From: Uloborus plumipes
Taxonomy: Eukaryota; Arthropoda; Arachnida; Araneae; Uloboridae
Assembly (NCBI GenBank): GCA_038373865.1
Contig: JAXGGA010005870.1
Span: 1 to 64,000 of the forward strand
Length of the DNA stretch: 64,000 nucleotides
Reading direction: 5' to 3'
Positions 23,497 through 35,940 of this stretch are shown piece after piece (position 1 is the stretch's first letter; each line of letters starts with the position of its first letter). The position numbers and the translations under genes are program-made. The notes below the pieces were generated by a model that was given only the letters and a program-made list of their open reading frames with translations, had not been told where the DNA came from and did no database searches.

Positions 23497-23919
23497 CAGG
23501 GGTGATTGTGTTCCGGTATTTTACCGGATTTCCGGTATTTTCATGTCTGGTATTTTCATTTTCGGAAATACCGGAAATAAAATATTTTTAATTACGCTTT
23601 TGTCTTCCCACCTTCGGTGTTTTTTTTTATTTTTCGAATTTTCGGTGATTTTCCGATAATTACTAATAATATTCATCGAGCAAAAATGTTAAGATGCCAT
23701 TGTATTGTTTTTGACTAGAAACTACTTGAAACTATTCGAATGTATGAAATGTGTCTTGTTTGTTTATGAAAGACAATTTATTATCAAATATGTATAATTA
23801 TAAAATTAGGTGTGCTTAAATAATAGGGGCCTTGGTTTTTTGAAAAGCACCCCCCCCCCCCCCAAACACTTCTCTTCAAAACTTTCAGGTATTTTTTCAT
23901 GAACTCAAAATCACCCCTG
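23497..23919. mobile_element. hAT-like MITE with CAGGGGTGATT ends
   Basis: Inverted ends are CAGGGGTGATT and AATCACCCCTG. Near the left end CCGGTATTTTACCGG and CCGGTATTTTC repeats occur. The CAGGGGTG start is hAT-like, but the 8-bp flanks (ATGGCTTA / GATTAAGA) do not match well, so the superfamily is tentative. It contains a C13 run. Confidence 0.5.
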
Positions 23920-24669
23920 GATTAAGAAACCTATAGCTTTATTAACAAATTCAATTCTTTAGGACCAACTAAGGACATACGTTGGGGGGGGGGGGGGATC
24001 GGGAGCCTCTTTAGATTATCAATTAATGTTTTGGCTATATTGAGATATCCTCCTTGAAAATTATCACACAAGCGTGGTAAGAGCGAGCTGATTTTTCTGC
24101 ATTTATACTGCGCTAGCAAAGAAACAACTTTTACAAAATTCAATAGCTTTTATTTGGAATTTAAGTACTTGACTTAGAAATCGGTCGTCTAGTCGTTGAT
24201 TTTTGAAGTTATGTATAATTTTATCATGACTATAAAGAAACCAAAGTCTGTAGCTTTCTTGATGTGGAAAATGCAGTGTTCCCTAGAATCTTCCAGGTTG
24301 GCTCAGCATCAGCAAACGAAAGTGTGATGCAATCGGCTAGGGTTTGACGGAGACACAGTAACTTTGTTGAGAATGATTTTGCCTGGTGTTACTGTAGTAC
24401 TTTTGCTTGGTGTTACTTGGTGTAGACTTGCTGAGTGGATTTAATACCCCCACTCCTCAACAAAAAAAAAGTAAATATTTGTTATTGAAGGTAGTTTCAT
24501 GGGGGGGGGGGTGAAGTATTTTTGTTCATTCAAGATCATACTCTGATCGTCATTATTGTTATCCAAGTAGATATCCCGGTAGGATGCAACAGAATTGCAT
24601 TGCCTCAAATAAAATTCTTGCCTTACAGCAATTATAAAAACATCGAAGTTTCACAAATAGCATTAAGAG

Positions 24670-25785
24670 TAGGGATGCACCGATTAATCGGCCACTTGGC
24701 CGATTATTAATAATCGGCAAAATCTTGCCGATTAATCGGCGAATTTTTTAAATTTTTAAAATTATCTTTTAAGGTATACCTTCACCAAGAAACTATGATA
24801 AATTGTTTTAGAGACAGTAAATAAATGTAATATTCTGAAATCCTTACTATAACATACAGTATGAAAGTATGTACAGAGTAAAAACAAAACAAATAGTTCA
24901 TAGAAAACGTAAAACTGATTGGAATATTAAAAGATAACCCTCTGGAAATTCCTGAAATTTTAAGTTGGAATTCAAGAACATGAATATTTCATTTCATTTA
25001 TAATCAGTCAAATTTTGCTGATCAACCGGCGGAAAAGATGTTTTAAATAAAATTAATTCAACGATGTTTTAACGCAATACTACGATGGATAAATTTATAA
25101 ACAAGAAATAAATAATTTTCTGCAAACACAAGAATTACACGTTTTACGAAAGTGTAATGAGTAAAAACAAAACAAATAATTCAAAGAATGAAATACAAAA
25201 TAATAATAATAAGTTGCCTCTCAGTTGATATAAATTATTTAATAATTTAATATTCCTATTCCGAATAAATCTACACTTATAGACAATGTTGCAACATGTT
25301 TCATGTCTCGATATTTTCTCTTTAGCTTATTGCTTTTAAATAACCTCTAATTTTCAAAGTACGAAAGTCTTGAATTAAATGGCTACTTATCGTTGAAAAA
25401 TAAATTTAAATTAAGAACACCCCTAAATTAAAGTGCTCATCACAGCTCCCCCCCCCCATTTGTTTTAATAACTATTATGTCTAGTGTGTTAATGTAATTT
25501 TATTTACAAAAATATTAAAAAAATTTCAAAGGAAGTTGATAAAATTTTGAAATTATTTAAAATGGAAAAATGGAGAAAAACAAATCTTTTGTCAAAAACA
25601 AATAAGAAACCATTTCTAAAAATCGGAATTGTATTAGAGAGGAAAAAAATAGTGAGGGTGAAATTGGTAATATTAAAAATAATGAACCCGAACATTAATC
25701 GGCTCTGCCGATTAATCGGCAGATTCTCATTCGCCGATTAATCGGTAATCGGTTATCGGTCAATTTGCTTATCGGTGCATCCCGA
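24670..25785. mobile_element. 1.1-kb hAT-type element with CCGATTAATCGG ends
   Basis: A perfect 8-bp TSD, ATTAAGAG, lies at 24662-24669 and 25786-25793. Ends are TAGGGATGCACCGATTAATC and ATCGGTGCATCCCGA. Both subterminal regions are dense in CCGATTAATCGG palindromes (five or more copies). The AT-rich interior has only short frames (25547-25741 and its antisense), so it is non-autonomous. Confidence 0.85.
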
Positions 25786-25793
25786 ATTAAGAG

Positions 25794-27178
25794 TAACAGG
25801 CATGTGTTCTGGGGTCACGAGGAGCACCTTTTCCAATGAAAAAGAAACTTCTATTTTTAAACCATAAGCTTATTTTATTGCATTGAAAGAAAAAGGTTTC
25901 TTGCCATATTGAAACACGTAGCAGCAATTAGTACTACAATTTTTTACCATTTTTAACGTTGTAACAATGGCTTCTAACGCTTTTATTTTGTTTTTCTTGA
26001 AAATAATCTCTTTAGAAAATTTTGACAAATGTATACGAATATTTTGAATGATGTCTTTTGGGATTTTTCGAAAAATACCACTATTTTCTTAAAAATGCTT
26101 TCTTGTGTAATTTTAAAGTAATAAAATATCTTCCTATGAAATAATTTCTGCGAAATTCTTAATGAAACATACTGGAAAATTCTTATCCATTGATTCGCAA
26201 AAGTTTCATATTTTTCTCTCCAGAAAAAATATCTTTTTGGCAATGATCTATGAACAAATTTCATCCCTTATCGATAATACTTCAGGTGATGTTAATTCGT
26301 TTTGCACCTTGATAATTTTCCATAAATACATTCCTTTCACAAGGCTACAAGACCAGAAAATCTGTGCTGTTCACTGTCTTATTTGAGTTTGATTTTAAGA
26401 AATTCTAGAATAATGCATTTCAGCATACACCGATATTTATTTCAAAAATTTAATTATCCGATAATGCACTCAATTTCTGGCTTGATATAGACTTGATATA
26501 ATATATTTCTATGCTTATGCACAATTAAACTCTTATGTTATGCCAGAACTATGACGGTTATTATTAATAATTAATTAATTTCACTCCGAAATATACAGCA
26601 AGGTTGTGTTCAAAAGTTGAGGAAAATAAAAGCTATCGATTGAATTGCTTTATCATTGGAACTAAATTTTGAGAGTGATTTCAACATTTAGGTTGCATGT
26701 TATTGTCATTTGACGAGTTGGAAAAAAGATACACGTTTAAAAACAATAATTTATTAGTCAATTTATTTTCACAAACAAGCATTTATTTGTTCAAACGTCG
26801 ACAACTTCAAACGTCAACAAGCATTCATTTTTACAAAGTTCCACAACTTGCTAAGAAGAAGTGAGCGTTAAAATTGACGATTGGAAACAGGGTCGTAGTA
26901 CACTAAGCTTAAGTATGTCTTTGGGAAGCATCGCACAAAGCAGCTGCTGATTTTCCTGAAGGTCTTGAAAATCTTCAAAGCTGCAAAGATAAATGCCGAA
27001 CTATTAGCAAATGATATCAAAGGCACAAATACAGCAAATGGCTACAGACATCTGTTTCCGGGTTACAAGGGACCTCTTATTTAATGCAAAAACGTGTGAA
27101 CTTTAGGATGAAAAGTCATCCGAGAAAAGCAATACGATTTAACATAAGACAGTCTAAAAGTAAAAATTGGAGATTAAA
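25794..27178. other. No gene seen
   Basis: AT-rich sequence with overlapping short frames on both strands (25983-26264, 26162-26386) and no recognisable domain or splice context. A local direct repeat, acaagcattTATTTG/TCAAACGTCGACAACTTC, lies near 26775-26830. Confidence 0.4.
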
Positions 27179-27814
27179 TCTCTACTAATAAAGCTGAAGG
27201 TGTGTCTGTCTTTCTTTCCTTCTGTTTGTCTGTCTGTGACCCGCGTAGTGCCAAAACCGTTCGATCGATTTTCCTAAAATTTGGCACAAAATTAGTTCGT
27301 AGCATGGGTGTGTGCATCTCGAAGCGATTTTTCGAAAATTCTATTTCGTTCTTTTTCTATTCTAATTCTTAGCTCATTTTTCATACAAATTCAAAAAAAT
27401 ATTTCATACACATTTTCAAATCTTATGTCATTCGAAAACTTAAAATTTTCTGCAAAAATTTTATTTTCTGGCGATATTTTGCGAAAAATCCACTGAATGA
27501 TGTTAAAATCGGCGATATTTAGGATATTAATCATTGTAAAACATTTTTTTGCATTGTTTCGTGGCAAACTAGGGATGTAAATGTTTGAATTGTTATCTTG
27601 CTCACTCCAAGCACTATTTTAGCACTTAAGGCATCTACTAAGAAATTTAGACGTAAAAAGTAGTGGTGTGTGGTCCATACCAAATTTTTATATTATGCTT
27701 TGAAGGAATTATAAATGAATTATTACTAAAATAGAGCATTTTTCTGCTATATCATTTTTTTACAAATGAACTTTTAATTTTATACCACGGGCAAAGCCGT
27801 GCGGGTACCGCTAG
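27179..27814 (+). mobile_element. Non-autonomous Helitron
   Basis: The 5' end is TCTCTACTAATAAAGCTGAA after an A. The 3' end is a hairpin CACGG-GCAAAG-CCGTG at about 27785-27800, followed by GCGGGTACCG and CTAG, then a T (27815). This is insertion between A and T with no TSD. TC start, 3' hairpin and CTAG end are the Helitron hallmarks. No Rep/helicase coding is present in 636 bp. Confidence 0.88.
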
Positions 27815-27815
27815 T

Positions 27816-29010
27816 ACTTAATATTAGTGAATGATTTGAGGGAATGAATTATTCATTTCTGTGATCATTTTTTTTTCTTTTCAAATGAACATGTATTCAA
27901 TTAATACAGTGAATGGAGATTTTCCAGGAGTGAGATATTTCCTATTTTAACAATGAACATATGAATCCAAAAGCACTGTGCAATTAACAAACGTCGATTT
28001 ATTCCCACTAAAGTCTGCAATTGAAACTTCATCCATGTGTTTCGGAGGTGCAGAAAGGAGGTAAGTCTAAATTAGCAATAATAAAATCCAAGAATTTTAA
28101 AGTATGTTCTGTTTTTCCCTCTTCGTAACTAGGAAGAAAGGCAATACTTTTCAATTTACAATCCGGTTCCTACTCGACGAAATCGAGTAATTATGTATCT
28201 CTTTTCTTAACAATAACTTAAAAATGCTCTTTGTTTTCTGTTAACTAAGGGTGATATTTGGGTGACTGCCAGATTTAATTTACTTGTTTTGCTATACTTA
28301 TTACAGATGTTTTTTTGTCACATAGAGACCTTTAAAAATCTAAGAATTTTAGAAGAAATTAGAAATTTAGCTCTTTGCTTAAAATAAATGATATAATTTA
28401 AATATTAGTTTCAAGAGAACTTGAAATACAAAGCAATTCCTCTCTCTCCAACTTTGAATCCAATTTTTATTAATACTTTGCCCTTGGTTAGGGTTGCTTT
28501 TATTTCGTAAAATACTGACGGAATATTGTTATTTTTACTTTCGGTGGTTTTACAATTCATGTCATGTAGGTAATTGCTAAACAGTAATGTATACCTAATC
28601 CCCACATCAGCAGAAATGAAAAAAAAAATCCAGCTCTTTTTTTCTACAGGGGGGGTGGGGGGTAGAGACTGTTTGTTAGGAAATGTTTGTTGAAAAAAAC
28701 ATGAATAGGTCTGGCAGGTGCTCTTCCACGTGTTTAAGAGCTGGACTATTTGAGCAAATGTCGGTTTTTCAAACTTCTGTTTTAAAGCTGCTGGTGCTAC
28801 CTTTGGGAAACATATATTTTTCTAACCAGTATTACTTCGTTTTAAAACGCCAAAAAAAAAAAAGACTTGTATCCTCCCTACCCAGGACCCTACTTCAAAT
28901 TCTGACGCAACAAATTTGGTCAATAAAGCGAGTTTGCCCAATAGCAAGCTTGCATTACCTTTGTGCCGTAGAGAAGTTTCTGTTTGAAAAGCGGCATCCC
29001 ACTTAACAAT
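27816..29010. other. No gene seen; 3' flank of the Gly-rich gene
   Basis: Beyond the Gly-rich stop, the minus strand contains ACAAAG|GTAATG near 28957, a possible 3' UTR donor, and no obvious AATAAA close by. Frames at 28411-28605 and 28683-29006 show no domain. Confidence 0.35.
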
Positions 29011-29013
29011 TCG

Positions 29014-29629
29014 TTACTGTTCAGCTGCTCCACCACCGCCTTGGATATAACCTCCTTGTCCACCTTGGCCATAGCCTCCTTGTCCACCTTGGCCATAGCC
29101 TCCTTGTCCACCTTGGCCGTAGCCCCCTTGCCCACCTTGGCCATAGCCTCCTTGTCCACCTTGGCCATAACCTCCAGGTCCGCCTCCACCTCCTTGCCCA
29201 TAGCCTCCAGGTCCACCAGGACCGCCTTGCCCATAGCCTCCAGGACCGCCTTGGCCATAGCCTCCAGGTCCTCCTTGGCCATAGCCTCCTGGCCCACCTT
29301 GGCCATAGCCACCGGGCCCACCTTGGCCATATCCTCCAGGTCCAGCTTGGCCATAGCCCCCAGGACCACCTTGGCCATAGCCTCCAGGACCACCTTGGCC
29401 ATAGCCTCCAGGGCCACCTTGGCCATAGCCCCCAGGACCACCTCCACCACCTTGACCGTATCCTCCAGGACCACCTCCACCTCCTTGGCCATAACCTCCA
29501 GGTCCGCCTCCACCACCCTGGCCATAGCCGCCAGGACCACCTCCACCGCCTTGGCCACCAGGCCCACCACCACCGCCTTGGCCACCAGGTCCACCGCCAC
29601 TTAACTGGCCATAGCCATCATGCGGGAAC
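29014..29629 (-). CDS. Gly/Gln/Tyr-repeat secreted protein, exon 2
   Basis: The acceptor CTTACAG precedes 29629. The exon completes a Met codon and encodes 204 residues ending ...GGGGAAEQ with TAA at 29016-29014. After FPHDGYGQLS the whole chain is GPGGYGQGG-type repeats: early units have GGGGG spacers, middle units GGPGGYGQ, and late units GGQGGYGQ. With exon 1 the protein is 218 residues. Such low-complexity chains occur in arthropod cuticle, silk and glue proteins and in spider Gly-rich antimicrobial peptides; the sequence alone does not decide among them. Open antisense frames here are a by-product of the repeat. Confidence 0.8.
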
Positions 29630-30657
29630 CTGTAAGACAAACAAACACAATATCATTCGGGTTGGTGAACAGTATGGCCCTGATAAATTGATTCGTAACC
29701 TTGAAAATGTTTACTTTCTTTTTTTGTCATAGGGAGGCGTAATTGGAGCGAAGTTGTCTTCAGTTGCTTTTGTAGTAGATTTGTAAAAGTATTTTTACTC
29801 AAATCCAAACCAATATCATGTCCCTTTCTTAACTAAACTCCTTAAAAAAAAGTAAACATTGTCAAGATCATGACTCATCTTATCACAGCTACACGTGGTT
29901 GCACGAACTGTCTGCTTAGCTGTTTAAAGTCTCCCACGTTTAGGATCTTCAGTAAGATATTTTTACCGTCATTTAAAAGTGGATAACTCTGAGCAATTTA
30001 GGAGTGCATTAATTTAAAGTGTTAAAGTAGTTCCAAATAATTTAAGAAAACAAGTTTTTTTAGCAGATTTCTTTTTTAGCAAAATATTTGCTAACATTCA
30101 ATAAAAATGAATTTCATACATTGTACACACTCTATGTATGGAAAATTCTTTACTCGGGCAAATTCTGGGAAGGATCATCGATTAGCTATAAAACCTGAGC
30201 TAAGTACTCTTTTCGACTAGTCGATTTTAAATGGGGGAAAAAACTACGCGATCTTACTTACAAAGCTTCATTCACACTTTCTGTGTTAAGTCGTTTATGA
30301 TTTATACCAGATACACATAGATTATGTGGTACGTTCACACGTTCGTACGGGAGTGCATTTATTTGGCAATGATTAAAATGTTGATTCGGGTTGAAATGTG
30401 AAGTGGAAATTTTTTGGTGATTACAACATCTACTTTGTACATGGAAGTCAATAGGTAACACAGTTTTGATATTTCCTGCTACCTGTAGAAGAGTTGACAA
30501 AATTTCAAATCATTCGCGAAGACTGAGATAATGTAAAATGAAGTTTCCAGTGTTAAATTTCTGCTTGATATAAATTTGTATCCGTTTTAGTTATCTCCAA
30601 TATTGCTTGTAAACATTGTAGCTATTTAAAATGTTTTTGTTTTGTCGGGCGACTATA

Positions 30658-30838
30658 CTAGACAGCAACTTAACTTGACACTGGACGTCACTACGGGCGG
30701 AGCCAATAAGAGCTCACAAGCAGTCAGCGATATCCTCTAATTCGCCAAGTAGGCTGTGACGTTTTATCTAGCTCGTTTTTCATAGGCTAACGTCAAGCTG
30801 ACGTCACGATGTTTTTGTCAAGAAACGTCGCAGTGTAG
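30658..30838. mobile_element. 181-bp MITE family D, TATA/TA TSD (copy 1)
   Basis: Flanked by TATA at 30654-30657 and 30839-30842. It shares over 150 bp of near-identical body (GAGCCAATAAGAGCTCACAA, GCAGTCAGCGAT, GTGACGTTTTATCTAGCTC) with the copy at 59999-60178. It contains TGACGTCA at 30799-30806. Confidence 0.8.
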
Positions 30839-30855
30839 TATAGACATTCTCTTGA

Positions 30856-31285
30856 TTGAAGGGCTTGAAGGATGAAGGGGCTAAGTTACATTTTTAAAAA
30901 TGAACACTCTGTACACAGGACCGTCATTTCGAATTTTTTCAGGGGGGGGGGACAAAGGGTGTATACACAATGTAAATTTGCCAAAAAATGACAAAACCCA
31001 CGCCTAGTTGCATGTAAATACATTGATTTTCCAAAGTCAAGGGGGGAAATTGACCCCCCTGAACCCCGAAATGACGGGCCTGTCTGTACAATGGTAGGCA
31101 ATGGATACAGGAAAGCAAATAAAACTTGGTTCATCAAACAGTAGATGTCAATAGACTAATTTCATACGCACACTAATGACAAAAGCAGAAAACAAAAAAG
31201 CTGCAACAACAATAAAACTTTGAGCTTTAATTACTGGCAATTTCTTGTTTTGTCACTTAACCCCTTCATCTCCTAAGCCCTTCAA
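30856..31285. mobile_element. MITE family C (TTGAAGGGCTT ends) hosting a hAT MITE
   Basis: Ends are TTGAAGGGCTTGAAGGATGA and TCATCTCCTAAGCCCTTCAA. A sister copy is at 44026-44461. The 167-bp CAGG MITE at 30916-31082 is inserted inside. Confidence 0.65.
30916..31082. mobile_element. 167-bp hAT-type MITE (CAGG-CCGTC family), copy 2
   Basis: A perfect 8-bp TSD, TCTGTACA, lies at 30908-30915 and 31083-31090. The ends are CAGGACCGTCATTTCG and CGAAATGACGGGCCTG. The body shares TGTAAATACATTGATTTTCC with the family. Confidence 0.85.
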
Positions 31286-32335
31286 TTGCTACGCAATTGT
31301 GCATACAATTCGTTTGCACATCGTACATGCGCAAGAAAAGTGGCAAAATTCAAAATTTTGGGAAAACGTACTGACTAGTGATTTAAAATCTAAATTTAAT
31401 CCTCTTGCTTGCTGTAAAACTTACACAAAGCTAGCTCACACAACTGGTGCGTGGAGGTATGAGCACGATATAATCAGTACTGAAACATCATTAAAATTTC
31501 AGAATTCTGCTGGAATTTTTCTAAACTTCAAATGTGCATTACCAATTTAAACAAAATTAACCAGTAAACATCACTTCATAATTATTTTGAGCGTATCGTA
31601 ATATTTGAGACTAAATCACGTAAAATTGCTATTGCATAAAATCGAAGTTTTCTCCGATGTTTTTTTATTTTTATTTTTATTTTTTTGAGTTGAATTCATT
31701 GTTCAAAGCATGCTCACAGAATCCACATGGAAATGTTGCTACATAGGGTCACCCGGGGCAATTCCTGGTCAGCAAGTTTCTGGGGTAATTCCTGGTCACA
31801 GTCCTTTTTATGTCTTAATAATCCTTCAGCAAAATGAAAAAAATCACAGAGGTACTCTGAACTATCTTCATTGCAATTCATTACTTAATTATGACTTGAC
31901 TGTGTATTTAGTTTGAAAAAAAAAATCTTTTTAAAATCGCTTGTTAAATTTCGTAAAACAAGATTGGCCTTAGTTTTGATACATTTGTACAAAGATCGTG
32001 ATCAAACTCAAACTTCTGAATATTTTTCTTTTTCGTTTTTTTGGTTGAATTAGGTACCATGTCAGTTACTGAAAAATAGTTTTGGATTTACCATTATTGT
32101 TTTGAATAATTTGCAGGAAGGCTCCAAATAATGCCCCTGGCTACTGGGGTAATTTTTGGTCAGTGGGGTAATTCCTGGTCAGTCCTTCTTTTAATATTTA
32201 TGGATTATTATTTCACCTATTATTGACATATGTTATTGATTTAAACTATATGTAACTCTGTGAGTCTTAACTGCAAAGTTAACTGTAACCGCAATGTAAC
32301 ATTCTTATCTGTTAATGATAACTATACAATATACT

Positions 32336-34715
32336 GGCTCATTCCACGTCAAATCGCCTAATTTAAATAGTCGGCCGTGCCGTCATGTCTCGGATTTTGT
32401 TCAATATTTTTTTACGGATAGATACCTATGAGATAAACTCAAATTAATTCTTAAAGATTTTTTGAATAAAAATTTAGGGTTGTAGAATTTTTTGAAATTT
32501 TGCTTTTTTTAGAATTTTTGCTTTTTTAATTTTGGTATGCATTTAGAAAAAGCTCTATAACTTCCTCATTTTTCATTCAATTAAGCCAGTTTACGTATCA
32601 TTTTAAAGCTAATTATTTTCTCCTTCAATATTAGTGACAAAAATGAGATTGTGAAAAATAGAATTTAGCCAATGGTCGTCTGAAGTCAGATTTTGTGTTT
32701 TTTCGATTGGTATGTTCAATAGGTCATATCTCCGAAGTACCAACTAAGAACTGCCCAATTTTTTTTTTTCAGTGATTACAACATCATATACTTTTTATGC
32801 ATAAAAAATTAGGAGGGTGTTTTTTGATGTTTTGGATTAAAAAATTTAAGTGTGTTTTTTCAGTTGGTATGATGAATAGGTCATATCTCCGGACTACCAA
32901 CTAAGAACTGCACGCCACTTTTTTTCTGTTATGACAACATCATACCCTTTTTATGTATGAAAAATTGGGAGGGTGCTTTTTGTAGTTTTGGAATAAAAAA
33001 ATCAAACGTGTTTTTTCAGTTGGTATGATCAATAGGTCATATCTCCGGATTACCAGTTAACAACTGCGCCAATTTTTTTTTTACATAATGAAAACATCAT
33101 GATGTTTTTATGATCAAGAAATTAGAACGAAGTTTTTTTGTTATTTTGAAATAAAAATATAACATGTTTTTTTCAAAAAACTTTACTTAAAAATCAACTT
33201 TTGAAACTTAAATTTGAGATTCACTCAGCATCACACGTCACAAGCAGATGAAAATGTATCCTATTTATTACATTCAAATGATGGTAGTTTTATATTGTTC
33301 TATTGCTTGCATGCTTTGGTAGTGAAAAGTCGCTGCAGAATTATTTTACTCTTCAGTAATTATTTGCTAGCCACTCCATCAACCAATAGGAATTACGATA
33401 AAGTAAACTGAAATGTCTTTAAATATACTTTCATTCATAGTTTGACAAAGAAAGACTCGCGAGCTCTTGGTGGTTGGAAAAATTTTATATTTGGTTTCCA
33501 TTATTCTGAAATCTACGTAACATTTTATAATTTGTTATCAAATGAAAGCATAAAAATTTCATGAATTACAATCTTTATTTCTACGATGTTCCGACAGTGG
33601 CAACAAAAGGTTTTTCAAACACAGAAACCTTCTTTACTAATATACACTTCGTGTCTAATGGCTTGAAGAAGTTATTCTCTCTGCTGCCTACTATTATTAA
33701 GACTCTTTCATATCTTTGCTTTAAAAAATCTTCATTTGCAACCACTTCCACTGCTGTAACGAAAAACATCTGTATCCCCTTTATGTTTTGAGAGGCAAAT
33801 TTAAATAGATCATGTGCATTTAAAATCTGTCCTTCGAGAGTTCTTTGAAGACTTGCTCTTATTGCAAGCCGTTTTATTGTGCCCCCTACTCCATCGCATG
33901 CATTCTTGCCATGACTCGTGGCAAAGAAATGCCATTCAGCTGCCATGTCGTGGTCTTCCTTATGATAGCATAGTTTTTTTTTTTTTTTTAATTTTACGGA
34001 GTTTTTAAACTTGTCGAAAACTTGATTTTCAAAGAAATTTGTTTCAAAAATTCAATATATTTTTTAAATTTCAGAACAACAAAAAACACCCTTCTAATAT
34101 CTTGATCATAAAAAACATTATGATGTTTTCATTATAGAAAAAAAAATGGCGCAGTTGTTAACTGGTAATCCGGAGATATGACCTATTGATCATACCAACT
34201 GAAAAAACACGTTTGATTTTTTTATTCCAAAACAACAAAAAGCACCCTTCCAATTTTTTATACATAAAAAGTATATGATGTTATCATTACTGAAAAAAAA
34301 ATTGGGCAGTTCTTAGTTGGTACTCCGGAGATATGACCTATTGAACATACCAATTGAAAAAACACAAAATCTGACTTCAGACGACCATTGGCTAAATTCT
34401 ATTTTTCACAATCTCATTTTTGTCACTAATATTGAAGGAGAAAATAATTAGCTTTAAAATGATACGTAAACTGGCTTAATTGAATGAAAAATGAGGAAGT
34501 TATAGAGCTTTTTCTAAATGCATACCAAGAATAAAAAAGCAAAAATTCTGAAAAAATCAAAATTTCAAAAAAGTCTACAACCCTAAATTTTTATTCAAAA
34601 AATCTTTAAGAATTAATTTGAGTTTATCTCATAGGTATCTATCCGTAAAAAAATATTGAACAAAATCCGAGACATGACGGCACATAGCCTTAGGCGATTT
34701 GACGTGGAATGACCC
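32336..34715. mobile_element. Inner 2.4-kb transposon with ~0.7-kb inverted arms
   Basis: A 4-bp duplication TACT (32332-32335 and 34716-34719) flanks ends GGCTCATTCCACGTCAAATC and GATTTGACGTGGAATGACCC. Arms of roughly 0.7-0.85 kb are nearly perfect inverted repeats. Each contains tandem ~135-bp units bearing AGGTCATATCTCCGGA-type motifs (three on the left, two on the right). The centre holds a minus-strand transposase-like fragment. Confidence 0.8.
33581..33946 (-). pseudogene. Fragment of the SHGKG-family transposase-like protein
   Basis: A 121-codon frame begins MAAEWHFFATSHGKNACDG and continues VGGTIKR, then RERL-region equivalents (ASQNIKGIQMFFVTAVEV) and HFFKP-like NNFFKPLDTK. The order and motifs match residues 194-290 of the ORF at 21415-22338. 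The N-terminal two thirds, including the first two candidate catalytic Asp residues, are missing, replaced upstream by the right inverted arm. Gly of SHGKG is Asn here. It is a non-functional remnant. Confidence 0.65.
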
Positions 34716-35515
34716 TACTGAATTTTTCTTTGTTAAATTTCATCCAATTATTTTATAAGTTTTAATAATTATTCTTAATTATACTAAGAAAAATGCTTAA
34801 TTGTAACTGCATTGTACTATTCACTTAACTGTTCACCTTAACCTGTTCATAACAGACAGAAGCATGTGCTCAGTGTGTATGGTGCATGTGCACCATATTT
34901 TTTATGGACCTATTTATTTGGTAGGTGAAGATTCATTCACAACAGATATAAAAGCTGTAGCTATTGCATACAAAGTGTATAAAAAGTATTTTGGCTAAGT
35001 TTTATTAAGTAAAGCTATTATGTTGAAAACAATTGCATTCTTCCTTAAAAAAACTAAATACAGTGTTTAATTAGCTATATATATAAATAAATTCTTTATC
35101 TAATTAGTTTAATAACTTGTATTAATAATGTGCTTACAAAATGTATGCATTTTCATCAATCATTTGAGTGACCAATAATTGCCCCGTAAGTGGCCAGGAA
35201 TTACCCCATCTCTGGGGTAATTCCTGGTCACTAATTAACGACAATTACTCAAGTTTATTATGTATTGTTGATAGCATGAATATTTTATTCGATGGACATC
35301 CCAATGTGCTTCCTCCATACCAAAATTTGTAACACTAACTTAGATAGATTTTGTGATAATTGGATGTTAATGCTTTTTGACCAGGAATTACCCCAGGTGA
35401 CCCTACTTGTCGCAATCACATTTTCTTTTGACGCCAAAAGAATTTCGAATATGACATCGTTTTCTATCATCTCAAACTTCGTTGCCGAATCTGTACTTTT
35501 TTTTTTTTTTTGTAA

Positions 35516-35769
35516 TTGAAGGGGCAAGTGGATTAAGGTGATATGTGACATTTGAATTTCGCCAAATTACACAAATTCAAATTAGTGTATGTTCAATTGT
35601 GTTAACTCACATACACCGTTGAAGGGGCAAGTGAATAGAAGCGATATGTGACAATTTTACTTTCTAGAAAAAGTTTTTAAAAAAATATTACCTTAACACC
35701 TTCATCCATGGTAAAAAGTAAGCAAAACTAAGATTGTCACGCATCACCTTTATCCACTTGCCCCTTCAA
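35516..35769. mobile_element. 254-bp MITE with TTGAAGGGGCAAGTGGAT ends
   Basis: The left end TTGAAGGGGCAAGTGGATTA and right end TCCACTTGCCCCTTCAA are inverted. A third copy of the motif lies inside (near 35622) followed by a GATATGTGACA element shared with the left end. Confidence 0.65.
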
Positions 35770-35940
35770 TTCTAATAACAATTCTTTTCCAGCAGGTGAA
35801 AGATTTCTTTTCACTGCGGCTTGGTGAAAGTAGAAAAATCACGGCTTTGATCAAAGTTTTAAAGTCCCAGTTTTCTTTATTTTAATATTGCTTTCATGTT
35901 AAAAAGTTTACTGTATATTTCTCTATGATTTCAATAATTG

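Larger units (their letters stand above)
31746..35403. mobile_element. Outer transposon with GGGGTAATTCCTGGTCA arrays, TA TSD
   Basis: Terminal GGGTCACC...GGGGCAATTCCTGGTCA on the left and TGACCAGGAATTACCCC...GGTGACCC on the right are flanked by TA at 31744-31745 and 35404-35405. Seven to eight copies of the 17-bp motif cluster near the ends (about 31754, 31782, 32143, 32164, 35169, 35190, 35212, 35379) in both orientations. Removing the nested element (32336-34715) leaves about 1.3 kb with no transposase, so it is non-autonomous. Confidence 0.7.

Noticed and set aside
28984..29604. 206-codon plus-strand and 226-codon minus-strand frames
   Set aside because: Shadow frames of the Gly-rich repeat; composition follows the 9-residue codon periodicity, and only the third frame joins the signal exon.
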